Below, one piece after another: positions 48,041-55,699 of a stretch of 64,000 nucleotides of DNA. Every line of letters starts with the position of its first letter. Position 1 is the first letter of the stretch. The DNA lies in contig NZ_CP062310.1 of NCBI RefSeq assembly GCF_014876775.1, positions 1,031,699 to 1,095,698 of the forward strand, in the 5' to 3' direction. Origin of the DNA: Infirmifilum lucidum (GTDB lineage Archaea; Thermoproteota; Thermoprotei; Thermofilales; Thermofilaceae). The notes beneath the pieces are model-generated. The model was not told the origin of the DNA, made no database searches, and saw only the letters and a list, made by a program, of their open reading frames with translations. The position numbers and the translations under genes were made by a program.

Positions 48041-48151
48041 GCCCCGGTCGTCTAGTGGCCCAGGAAGACCTAGTCCTGGAGTGGCGGCCTGTCGACGGGC
48101 TAAGTCTCGACAGAGAGCCGCAGATCCCGGGTTCGAATCCCGGCCGGGGCG
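48041..48151 (+). tRNA. tRNA-Asp(GTC) with a 16-nt D-arm intron and a 21-nt anticodon-loop intron
   Basis: Exon 1 48041-48065, intron 1 48066-48081 (16 nt, at position 24/25), exon 2 48082-48094, intron 2 48095-48115 (21 nt, 37/38), exon 3 48116-48151. The spliced tRNA is 74 nt: D stem GTCT/GGAT, anticodon arm GCGGC-CTGTCGA-GCCGC, T arm CCGGG-TTCGAAT-CCCGG, discriminator G. Central BHB helices are CCAG/CTGG for intron 1 and CTGT/ACAG for intron 2, both perfect. Confidence 0.93.
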
Positions 48152-48260
48152 TATTTTTGCGTATTTCAACCGGCTGGCCGTTTTTTGTGAAGCATTGTGG
48201 AGCGAATAATTTTAAATTGCGCAAAAGTTATATTCCCGGTCTAGTCTGGAGGTATGACAG

Positions 48261-48334
48261 GGGCCGGTGGCTCAGCCAGGTAGAGCATCCGGCTGATAAC
48301 CGGGGGGTCCCGGGTTCAAATCCCGGCCGGCCCA
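48261..48334 (+). tRNA. tRNA-Ile(GAT), no intron
   Basis: 74 nt with acceptor GGGCCGG/CCGGCCC, D loop AGCCAGGTA, anticodon loop CTGATAA, variable GGGTC, T arm CCGGG-TTCAAAT-CCCGG and discriminator A. TATA-like TTATATT near 48228-48234. It ends in a run of T residues (48336-48344) that may terminate transcription. It is the only intronless tRNA of the six in the window. Confidence 0.97.
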
Positions 48335-48674
48335 CTTTTTTTTACCAATTTTAACCGGGACGTTTTTTGTAAAAAAGTCTATTGCTGTGTACCTTCTTTA
48401 CACATGTGGCGGGACAGCCCAGTGGTTATTACCTATGATCTCTGCCGTTAAAGTCACCAGCACGAGAATCATGTAACCAACGATGGTGGTTACGGCCGTG
48501 TAGATGGGCAGGAAGGAGGAGTGCCAGAAGTGGGGCTAGTGTGCCGGGTGTGGGTTGCCGCTTTTCATAGCGTGCCCGCAAGCGCCTCGAGCGGCGACCT
48601 CGTTGCCACCCGGCCTGTATAGATATAGGCGTAAACAATTAAATTCTTTATTCAGAGAATGGGGTAGGGTACAT
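48335..48674. other. 340-bp gap between tRNA-Ile and the next gene
   Basis: No complete gene is seen. A T-run follows the tRNA. GTAACC/GGTTAC (48473-48493) is a perfect 6-bp hairpin. On the minus strand 48398-48535 is an open 45-residue frame without a good start, reading like a membrane-protein end (LPIYTAVTTIVGYMILVLV); it may be a gene remnant or chance. Confidence 0.4.
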
Positions 48675-49043
48675 ATGGGCAGTGATGCTGACCTTGAGAT
48701 GATTAAGAGGAGAATGCTGCTAGAAATACAGAGGAAAATGCTAGAGAAGGAGGTCAAAAGAGCTGAGCCAGACTACTACGCGCTTTTCATGGAGCATTTA
48801 ACAGAGGATGGTAAGCTCATGTTTGAAAAGGCGATCAAACAGTACGGTGAAACTGCCAGGAAAGTGGGTGAGAAGCTTGGAAGACTGTACTACTTGGGTC
48901 GTCTCCGGGGTGGAATGGATGCAGAGACAGTCTACTGGGTGTTTAGTGAAATTGGTCTCCCAATTAGGCTCGAGACAAAGATTGTGTACAAGAAGGGCGG
49001 GGAGGTAAAAAGCATCAGTGACGTGCTGAAAGAAGAGGAGTAA
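48675..49043 (+). CDS. Small helical protein with a PDCD5-like layout (122 aa)
   Basis: Starts at ATG 48675 (MGSDADLEMIKRRML) after GGGTAGGG. The N-terminal helix (IKRRMLLEIQRKMLEK) and the later GRLYYLGRLRGGMDAETV resemble the archaeal PDCD5/TFAR19 DNA-binding proteins in order and spacing, but the match is weak. The C-terminus is charged (VKSISDVLKEEE). No partner gene is evident. Treat the family name as a suggestion. Confidence 0.6.
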   Translation: MGSDADLEMIKRRMLLEIQRKMLEKEVKRAEPDYYALFMEHLTEDGKLMFEKAIKQYGETARKVGEKLGRLYYLGRLRGGMDAETVYWVFSEIGLPIRLETKIVYKKGGEVKSISDVLKEEE

Positions 49044-49209
49044 GGTTTTCTCGCATTACTCAACACATGAGAGAGCTCGCTTTTCGAGCCCGAACCGACT
49101 ACAGCCGCTTTCCGAGCGGCCGCGACGACGCTGCCTGTGTTAACGTCAGAGGGTTTGCCCCCGCGTTCTCACTGAAACAGTGAGGCTAGTAAGACAGGGG
49201 TTAACAGAG

Positions 49210-49219
49210 GGTATAAATA
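49210..49219 (+). promoter_or_regulatory. TATA box of the 100-residue gene
   Basis: GTATAAATAG, predicted transcript start near 49240; ATG 49260 follows a GTGGTGA site. Confidence 0.5.
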
Positions 49220-49259
49220 GAGGTTGAGGCAATAGTTCCTGCGTTGTGGTGAACAAAAA

Positions 49260-49562
49260 ATGGGAAAACCTGTGAAAATAGTGTTTGTCGGCGCGTCCTG
49301 GGCTAGTTTTAACGACAAGTTAAAGAAGATATGCCAGGAAGTAGCCGCAACCAGGGGGTTAGAATTCGAAGAGAGAGAGGAAGATTACGTTTTCCTAACC
49401 AAGTATGGAGAGAAGGACGAGCTTGGGGGAGCAGATATCCCACAAGTCTTTATATTGTACGATGATGGGCGGGTTAAACACGTGCTGACGAAGGTTCCAG
49501 TAGTTGGTACACAACCGGACTTTGAGTCCGCGCGGAGGAAAATTGAGGAGGCTTTAGGATAG
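49260..49562 (+). CDS. Conserved hypothetical protein, thioredoxin-like layout without CXXC
   Basis: 100 residues: IVFVGASWASF, then a helix (NDKLKKICQEVAAT), EEREEDYVFL, and IPQVFILYDDGRVKHVLTKVPVVG with the Ile-Pro in the cis-proline position. That is the order of a thioredoxin fold, with SWASF in place of the redox CXXC, so it should not be a disulfide enzyme. It converges on polB with 6 bp between stops. Confidence 0.7.
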   Translation: MGKPVKIVFVGASWASFNDKLKKICQEVAATRGLEFEEREEDYVFLTKYGEKDELGGADIPQVFILYDDGRVKHVLTKVPVVGTQPDFESARRKIEEALG

Positions 49563-49568
49563 TTTCTG

Positions 49569-52091
49569 CTATTTCTGTTGGGGTCTGAGGAACTCGTCTA
49601 TTGGCGAGACTCCCAGTAGCTCATCGAAGCTGATTTCTAGCGCGTCTAGGACTTGCTCCAGTGTTGTCTTCATGACTTCCAAATACTTCTCAACATCTAC
49701 TTCATCGATTCTCGCTAGTTGCAAGTGCTTCACGCCCTGCTTGTCCCTAGTTTTTATGTAGCTGACAAGGCTTCCCCTGGTGACGCTCATTGGTACGCTA
49801 CCGTACAGTTTCCGGTACTCCATTAGGAGCTGCTGGGCGGCTTTCTTGTGCTGCGGTGTTGTCTTGTTGTACTCCTCTAAGTCTTTGGTAAGAACAACGT
49901 TGAAGGCTAACTGGTCTAGTGGTATCTCTCCTTCCTTTAGGAGTCTTATTGCTCTCTTTATATCTTCTCTTATCTTCTCGATGCTCTCCTCGAAGGACGT
50001 AATGTTCTCGGCCTGGGAGAGAGCGGATGTAATGTCTGTAAACAGGTTCTTTATAAAGTCTGGAGTATTCCTCTTCTTCCCTACAAGGCCTTTAACGTCT
50101 ACTCTTCCGTCCTTGAGAGCCCCCAGGTAGTTCTTCTTCCTCTCGCTGAATACAACCCATTTGTACTCCTTGTCTATGCTGAGGTCTATTCTCAACTCAT
50201 CCAGGATAGACTGGAGGAGTTTCTCGAGTTGTTCTTGCGTGGGGTTCCACAGGAAGAGGCTATCTGTGTCCCCGTAAAGGACTGGTATCCCTAGATCTAC
50301 GGCTCTACGCATGGTTTTCAAAATTGCGTACCTGCCTAGCGCTGTAGTGCTCTCAGCTACTGGTGGGCAGTAGAGCGGGAAGGCCTCTGAGCCGAATACG
50401 CCGTAGCTTGCATTCAGGAATACTTTTAGCGCTGACTGGATCACCTCGTATTGTTGTTTTTCTTCATCGTCCTTGCTCTCTTTGGCTACCTTCTTGTATA
50501 CATATACACGTAGGTCTCTAAGGATGCCAATGAGTGATGACATCATGCCTTTTTTCCTCGTACAGACCCAGTGGGTCGTTCCGGGCACAATGTTCTTCTT
50601 GCATTCCTCGTGGGGGCACCGAACCGTCTCGTAACTTAGGTTACCTGTTTTGATCACGCTCGGGTACAGGCTGGCGAAATCTACGACTAAAACGTTGAAG
50701 TACACGCCGGGTATGGGGTCTATGACTATGGCTCCGAGGTACTTTTTGCCCTTAATGATGGCTTTCGTTGAAGTCTCTCCCTTTTGTTGGATTATCTCTT
50801 CGGGGTTAGGTATGAGCCATCCCCTCTGCCTGTGTTCAAAATAAAACATGTTGCGTATCCAGGCAGAAATATTGTGCCGTGTTAGGTCTTCCATCGGTAG
50901 CTTTGAAATTCTCATCATCAGGATTATCAGCTTCATTACCAAGTCGTCGCTGAACGCTGTAAGCTCGTACGTTAGCTCAGCGTCCCGGAAGCTATACTCG
51001 GCTAGCTTCTCATAACTCATCTCCGGGATCGTATCCTCATGCTTAACTTTACCTTTGCCCAGGAGTGCTAGAGCTATTTCGTCGAGGGTTTGCCCTTCCC
51101 TGTACTTGTTCCCGAAAGCATACACCTTCATCGACTTGTTGGTGAAGAATTTGTAGAGGTCGATGTGTATTGAGTTGCGGAGCTCTGCATACTCGGCTTT
51201 TTCACTCCATACTATAGGCACGTTCTCTTTCTTAAAACCCAGCTTTAATGCCCTACTGTATAAATAGGGGAGGTCGAAATTGTCGCCGTTAAATGTCAGG
51301 ACGACGGGGTAGCTGTCGAGGAGAGTGAATACAGCGTGTAGGAGATCCTTTTCATTGTCGAAGAACCTGACTTCTGCACCTGGGATGTTTATGGATTTTT
51401 CCTCATCTTCACTCCGCCTCCTCAGAAGCAGAACCCCTCTCTTACCGTCGGAAGAGTAGTAGGAAACTGCAATGACCCTGTCCTCTGCCAGTTTAGGGCT
51501 GGGAACTCTAAAAGCTTCAGACTCGACTTCGATGTCTATAGCTATCCTCCGGATCTTGGGTATCGGAGCATTCAGCAACCTGGCCCACTCGAGCATTTCC
51601 TCCTCTTGGATCTTGTCCTCGCTCAGACTCTTGACAAGCCTCCTAATACTCTCTGGAACCTCTACTTCAACGGGCTTAGGCTCTCCGTTTGTCAGCACGT
51701 AGGGCATGCCTGGAATCAATTGCCTGTCGTAGATGTAGCAGTGGTGATACTTGATCTTTGACTCCCAAGTGTGCCCTCTTAATACCTCGCGGATGCTTTT
51801 AGGAGACCCCCCGATTGACAATGGGTCTAGAGCCTCTACCTTTGTCATCTTAACCCAGCGGTCGCTTAGCGCGTCGTACTTTTCGACTACGTCGAGTTTA
51901 TTAAAGCCCGGGTGTCGCACTACCTCGGGGTACTTCTCTAGGAGTTCTTCTGGTGGAAGTTCTGTCAGAAGGTAGGGTTTATGCCCGCTGTGGTCAGGAA
52001 CAGCCCTCAATGTTCCGCCCTCATCGTCGTAGAAGTACATTACGGCTCTTCCTTCTGCTCCGGAATACCTAACAGAGAATAGGTACAGCAC
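49569..52091 (-). CDS. Family B DNA polymerase
   Basis: Replicative-type polymerase of 840 residues with active exonuclease and polymerase motifs: Exo I AIDIEVES, Exo II FNGDNFDLPY, Exo III YSFRDAELTYEL, motif A VVDFASLYPS, motif B FLNASYGVFG and motif C YGDTDS. Nothing suggests the inactive PolB2 type. It is third in a same-strand row after eL40 and a zinc-finger gene (4 bp gap). Which crenarchaeal PolB class it belongs to needs a tree. Confidence 0.95.
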   Translation of the reverse strand: MLYLFSVRYSGAEGRAVMYFYDDEGGTLRAVPDHSGHKPYLLTELPPEELLEKYPEVVRHPGFNKLDVVEKYDALSDRWVKMTKVEALDPLSIGGSPKSIREVLRGHTWESKIKYHHCYIYDRQLIPGMPYVLTNGEPKPVEVEVPESIRRLVKSLSEDKIQEEEMLEWARLLNAPIPKIRRIAIDIEVESEAFRVPSPKLAEDRVIAVSYYSSDGKRGVLLLRRRSEDEEKSINIPGAEVRFFDNEKDLLHAVFTLLDSYPVVLTFNGDNFDLPYLYSRALKLGFKKENVPIVWSEKAEYAELRNSIHIDLYKFFTNKSMKVYAFGNKYREGQTLDEIALALLGKGKVKHEDTIPEMSYEKLAEYSFRDAELTYELTAFSDDLVMKLIILMMRISKLPMEDLTRHNISAWIRNMFYFEHRQRGWLIPNPEEIIQQKGETSTKAIIKGKKYLGAIVIDPIPGVYFNVLVVDFASLYPSVIKTGNLSYETVRCPHEECKKNIVPGTTHWVCTRKKGMMSSLIGILRDLRVYVYKKVAKESKDDEEKQQYEVIQSALKVFLNASYGVFGSEAFPLYCPPVAESTTALGRYAILKTMRRAVDLGIPVLYGDTDSLFLWNPTQEQLEKLLQSILDELRIDLSIDKEYKWVVFSERKKNYLGALKDGRVDVKGLVGKKRNTPDFIKNLFTDITSALSQAENITSFEESIEKIREDIKRAIRLLKEGEIPLDQLAFNVVLTKDLEEYNKTTPQHKKAAQQLLMEYRKLYGSVPMSVTRGSLVSYIKTRDKQGVKHLQLARIDEVDVEKYLEVMKTTLEQVLDALEISFDELLGVSPIDEFLRPQQK

Positions 52092-52095
52092 AGTC

Positions 52096-52308
52096 TCACC
52101 AGCTGAACCGCTCCACTTTCCACGCGCTCTTCCTGTAGTTCCGCTTGTACTCCTTGTAGTGCTCCTTACAGAGGTATACTCTCTTAGAGCCCTCCTTCAG
52201 CTTAAAGGGGGAGTTGCTCTTCTTAAAGTTTTCAAGCGATATTGATCTTACAGCGTCTCTATCGCAACCCTCTACGGAGCATTTTACCCCTTTGCTAACG
52301 CGCCCCAT
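52096..52308 (-). CDS. Small zinc-finger-like protein (70 aa)
   Basis: Basic protein with KCSVEGCDRDAVRSIS and VYLCKEHYKEYKRNYRKS: Cys-X4-Cys, then Cys-X2-His-type ligands, fit for one zinc. A nucleic-acid or ribosome role is plausible because it lies between eL40 and polB, but this is inference. ATG 52308. Confidence 0.75.
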   Translation of the reverse strand: MGRVSKGVKCSVEGCDRDAVRSISLENFKKSNSPFKLKEGSKRVYLCKEHYKEYKRNYRKSAWKVERFSW

Positions 52309-52360
52309 ACTACTGCACTAATTTGAATATAAGCACCCGGAGAAATAAATAGAAAACGTT

Positions 52361-52516
52361 CTACTTCTTGTACCGCTTAGGCCTAAGGTCGCGGCTGTGA
52401 CACCTGCGACACCTTTCAGCTTCCCAGGGATTGCGCGCATTACATTTTCTACATATCTTTACCTTAAAGTGGTGATCCAGAGCTAGCTGGAGTTTCTCAG
52501 GGTCTCTAATAGGCAT
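52361..52516 (-). CDS. rpl40e: 50S ribosomal protein eL40
   Basis: 51 residues starting at ATG 52516. It has the basic C4 zinc finger CRKC...CRRC and the typical C-terminus RDLRPKRYKK. Its N-terminus MPIRDPEKLQLALDHHF is standard for archaeal eL40 (which lacks the ubiquitin fusion). It heads the row eL40, zinc-finger protein, polB. Confidence 0.92.
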   Translation of the reverse strand: MPIRDPEKLQLALDHHFKVKICRKCNARNPWEAERCRRCHSRDLRPKRYKK

Positions 52517-52689
52517 AGATACCCCAGGTCACCGGAATGAGCTAAACAGTTATAACCTTTTTGCTTGAGAAGCGTGCTTGCCTCACTATAAGTTTTACTA
52601 AAATGTTAATTTACCTGCGCCTGACTGTGCATCCTGCTAGAAAGCAAAAGTATCACCACCTTTAAAAAAGGCACTGTCCAAATCGCCTC

Positions 52690-53961
52690 GTGACAGCAAA
52701 GCAAAGAAACAACGCCAAGAGCATAGTACAGAGAGACAGTATAAGGCTAGTGGCTGTTTTTCTCGTCGGCCTTCTCGTAGGAGTCTCTCTAGGGTATTTC
52801 CTCTCTATACCGTCCCAACAAAAGGTAGCCCCTCAGAAGACAGTCACAGTACCTATTGGGGCCTTAGTGGAACTTACGGGGGACTTGGAATCATATGGGA
52901 AGAGAGACCAGCGTGCTCTCGAGCTCGCTGTTGAGGACATAAACGCCTTCGCCGAGCAAGTTGGGTCGCCCTTCAGGTTCAGGCTCGTCGTAGAGGACAC
53001 TGGCACAAACCCCGAGCAGGCCAGGGCGAAAATACAGGCACTAGCAGCACAAGGAGTACAGGCCGTGACTGGTCTTGAAGCGAGTAGTGAGGTGAGCCAA
53101 GTCAAGCAGTTTGCAGACGCGAACAAGATAGTGGTGGTTAGTGTAGGCTCTACGGCAATCTCGCTCTCCATTGCCGGCGACTATATTTTCCGTGTTGTGC
53201 CTAACGACGCTTACCAGGGGCGTGCTCTTGCTAGGCTCGTCTTCGACAGCGGCTTTAGGGGCGCGGCCGTGATATACAGGAACGACGCCTGGGGCAAGGG
53301 GCTGTTCGACGCGTTCTCCGCCAGGTTCAGGGAGCTCGGGGGCAGAGTGGAGGGCGTAGCCTACGACCCCAACGCCCAGGACGTCTCAGGCGAAGTAGCC
53401 AGGCTCGCGGACATAGCCTCGAAGCTAGGCCCGGCGACAGCAGTAGTACTCATAAGCTTCGAGGACGACGGCATAAGAGTAGTACAGGCCGCAGCACAAA
53501 ACCCAACACTGTCAAAGCTCAAGTGGTTCGGGACAGACGGCGTGGCCTTGTCAACAAAGCTATCAGACCAGGTTGGCGAGCAACTAGTAGCCTTGGGAGG
53601 ACTTCCTTGCACAATTTTCCAACCAGCAAGTAACCCACAACAGTTACAATTCATTGAAAAGTTCAAGTCTAGATTCAAGGAATATCCCCACTCCTACGCA
53701 ATGAACGCCTACGACGCTGCCTGGCTTATAGCCTTGTCTGTGATGGCTACAGGCCAGTACAGCGGCGAGGCGATAGCCAGGGCACTCCCGACAATCGCCC
53801 AGCACTACTACGGAGTAACAGGGAACACAGCACTAGACCAAACAGGAGACAGAGCAGCAGGAGACTACGCAATATGGGCTGTAATTAAGACCCCGGCGGG
53901 GTATAATTGGACACAAATCGCAGTCTATAGTTCACAGACCGATACGATTACAAGAGTTTAG
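52690..53961 (+). CDS. ABC-type branched-chain amino acid/amide substrate-binding protein
   Basis: Periplasmic-binding-protein type I fold (Peripla_BP_6) of 423 residues. The N-terminus has a basic part, then a hydrophobic anchor near residues 19-38, so it is probably held on the outside of the membrane. The start of the fold reads VTVPIGALVELTGDLESYGKRD, then DAWGKGLFDAF and MNAYDAAWLIALS. GTG start; CCTTTAAAAAAGG just upstream (52660-52673). No permease or ATPase gene is next to it, so the ligand is unknown. Confidence 0.9.
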   Translation: MTAKQRNNAKSIVQRDSIRLVAVFLVGLLVGVSLGYFLSIPSQQKVAPQKTVTVPIGALVELTGDLESYGKRDQRALELAVEDINAFAEQVGSPFRFRLVVEDTGTNPEQARAKIQALAAQGVQAVTGLEASSEVSQVKQFADANKIVVVSVGSTAISLSIAGDYIFRVVPNDAYQGRALARLVFDSGFRGAAVIYRNDAWGKGLFDAFSARFRELGGRVEGVAYDPNAQDVSGEVARLADIASKLGPATAVVLISFEDDGIRVVQAAAQNPTLSKLKWFGTDGVALSTKLSDQVGEQLVALGGLPCTIFQPASNPQQLQFIEKFKSRFKEYPHSYAMNAYDAAWLIALSVMATGQYSGEAIARALPTIAQHYYGVTGNTALDQTGDRAAGDYAIWAVIKTPAGYNWTQIAVYSSQTDTITRV

Positions 53962-54395
53962 GCGGGCCTGGCCATCAAGTATGCGTCTTCACCGTCGAGA
54001 TAATATCCGGGTAGGACTTTAACAACACTAAATCCGAGTTTTTTGTAGAGCCTGAGGGCAACTTCGTTGCTAACACGCACTTCAAGATAGTATTCTTCTG
54101 CCCCGTAGTACTTCTTCATGCTTTCTAGGGCTCTCGTCATAAGTTCTGTCCCAATACCTTTCCCTTGAGCATAGGGGAGGACTGCTATCGAGATTATGTG
54201 TCCTCGCTTTCCAACTCTATTAGGATTAGTGTACAGCGTATCGTACTCTACTCTACACATGATGTATCCGACGACTTTACCGTTTATCTCTGCTACTAGG
54301 AAAGCTCTGCCGAAGTTCTTCAGGTGTAACTCAAAGTAAAATGCTGGGTAGTTTTCCGGTAAGACCTCCTTGTTTATTTTTATAACATCGCTCAA
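53958..54395 (-). CDS. Ard1-type N-terminal acetyltransferase (GNAT), start unclear
   Basis: Strongly similar in pattern to the Sulfolobus Ard1/NAT (KINKEVLPENYPAFYF,EHLK-like HLKNFGRAF; AVLPYAQGKGIGTELM acetyl-CoA loop; YLEVRVSNEVALRLYKKLGF; DGEDAYLMARP). It acetylates protein N-termini. The frame stays open past TTG 54395 and encodes the expected first strand (YVIREARYEDL), but has no ATG, GTG or TTG there. An out-of-frame ATG at 54424 suggests a one-base change, a sequence error or an unusual start. Confidence 0.85.
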   Translation of the reverse strand: MSDVIKINKEVLPENYPAFYFELHLKNFGRAFLVAEINGKVVGYIMCRVEYDTLYTNPNRVGKRGHIISIAVLPYAQGKGIGTELMTRALESMKKYYGAEEYYLEVRVSNEVALRLYKKLGFSVVKVLPGYYLDGEDAYLMARPA

Positions 54396-54497
54396 ATCCT
54401 CGTAGCGTGCCTCCCTGATTACATACTCCTTCGTTGCCGTATGAGTGCACCCCCGACTTCAGAGAAACAAAAGGTTTTCTTATCTTTGTTGCTCAGG

Positions 54498-55096
54498 CTA
54501 CTCCTCTTCTAGGAGGACTCCCCGTTCTTTAAGGATGTTGTAGATCTTCTCGACAGCCTCCTTGACTTCTTCTTCTTTCTTGGCACCAGTGCACACTACT
54601 TTCCCACTGCTGAAAATTAACAAGACGACTTTTGGCTCCGACATCCTGTATATTAAGCCTGGGAATTGCTCTGGCTCGTACATCGCATTTTCGAGCAGGA
54701 AAGCTGCTCTCTCAAGATCCACGCCTACTCTCAGATTCGCACTAGCAACAATATTCTGTACTTCCACGATGGGCTCGTTCTTGATCTCGATGCCATGCTG
54801 CTTTAGGAGCTTAATTATACTGCCCACAGCTTTTCTGACCTCGGCTTCAGATTTCGCACCAGTGCACACCATCTTTCCGCTAGAGAATATCAGTGTAGCT
54901 GTCTTAGGCCTATTTAGCCGTAGCACTAGCCCCGGGAACTCTCGGATCCCAGGTCCGGAGACCTGGGATGTTCCGGGCTATATTCTGCATGGGGTATGCG
55001 TTCTGCTATCCTCTCTAGGTCTAGCCGCTGGTTCAGAGTAACCGAGGCTACGACGTTCTGTATTTCATATACAGGCTGTTTTGTAATTGTAACCAC
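54498..55096 (-). CDS. tbp: TATA-binding protein, gene split by a 29-nt BHB intron
   Basis: Exon 1 55096-54970 (GTG start), intron 54969-54941, exon 2 54940-54498. Joined, they give 570 nt and 189 residues: the two TBP repeats, with [13 protein letters not shown]...[13 protein letters not shown] in the first and [12 protein letters not shown]...[13 protein letters not shown] in the second. The intron falls inside the first EQFPG, so unspliced RNA would stop shortly after. CATTTATATA (minus strand, 55131-55140) fits a start about 13 nt before GTG. General initiation factor that binds the archaeal TATA box. Confidence 0.92.
54941..54969 (-). other. BHB intron in tbp pre-mRNA
   Basis: 29 nt read from 54969 to 54941: bulge base A, a 9-bp hairpin TCCCAGGTC/GACCTGGGA with TCCG loop, TCCG, then AG. 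The last exon bases CGGA pair perfectly with the intron TCCG, giving bulges AC^A and AG^A. This is the same geometry as the tRNA introns here. Splicing makes codon 43 (CAG) whole. Confidence 0.88.
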
Positions 55097-55190
55097 CCCG
55101 TTTTCCAGCCTTATAAATACTGTTATTGGGTATATAAATGCTTAGTTTATAACTAGCCTGAGAACGCACGTGAATTAGCCCGAGAGTGCT

Positions 55191-55622
55191 CTACCCTCTA
55201 ACCAAACTCTCAAAAGCAAGTTTGATAGCACCAATATACGGTATTACGAACACAACTTTACCCTTGATGGATGTAAGTGACGGGTGGGTGCTATCAGGAA
55301 AAGGATTCGCATCGCCCTTTGTTACGTAAGCATCTCCTACTATTCCAACTATTCTGTGAACAATTAGGCCGGAAGGAGACTCGTATACCACGATGTCGCC
55401 TACAGAGTACGACTCTGAACCGACTACTATGACGATGTCTCCTACGTGGAGAGTCGGCTCCATGGACCAACTCGATACCACGGCTAGGGGAACCTGCGTT
55501 CTGAGTAAGTAGTTCAGGGAGAAAATGAACATCACTGTAGCAAGTAGTGCTATGATGAGCGTAGCGTTTTCCCGAATAACTCTCTCTTTACCTTCTCCCT
55601 GCACGGGCTCAAGATACCTCAC
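55191..55622 (-). CDS. Archaeal signal peptidase I (Sec11-like)
   Basis: 143 residues with one N-terminal membrane span (about 21-41). The Ser nucleophile is in SWSMEPTL (Ser53), the His in IVHRIVG (His89) in place of the bacterial Lys, and Asp in KGDANPFPD (104 and 110). This is the Ser-His-Asp form of archaea and the ER. GTG 55622. It lies upstream of the tbp gene on the same strand, 94 bp away. Confidence 0.92.
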   Translation of the reverse strand: MRYLEPVQGEGKERVIRENATLIIALLATVMFIFSLNYLLRTQVPLAVVSSWSMEPTLHVGDIVIVVGSESYSVGDIVVYESPSGLIVHRIVGIVGDAYVTKGDANPFPDSTHPSLTSIKGKVVFVIPYIGAIKLAFESLVRG

Positions 55623-55652
55623 TTGGTTATTTATTTCTTCCCTAAAGCAAAG

Positions 55653-55660
55653 TTTTTATA
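55653..55660 (+). promoter_or_regulatory. TATA box of the thermosome gene
   Basis: TTTTTATA, predicted start near 55683, ahead of GTG 55691/ATG 55700. Confidence 0.5.
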
Positions 55661-55699
55661 GAAGCGATGTTTTTCTTGAGACGCTAGAGGGTGAGTTTA

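Noticed and set aside
54498-54926. Shortened 142-residue TBP starting at ATG 54926 (MLRLNRPK)
   Set aside because: This would lose most of the first TBP repeat. The missing half is present upstream in frame once the 29-nt BHB intron is removed, so the short frame is only the second exon.
54970-55096. tbp as a dead pseudogene
   Set aside because: Both exons have kept sequence fully like the family, and the insertion has exact BHB pairing and length (29 nt) that restores the frame. Random decay would not do this.
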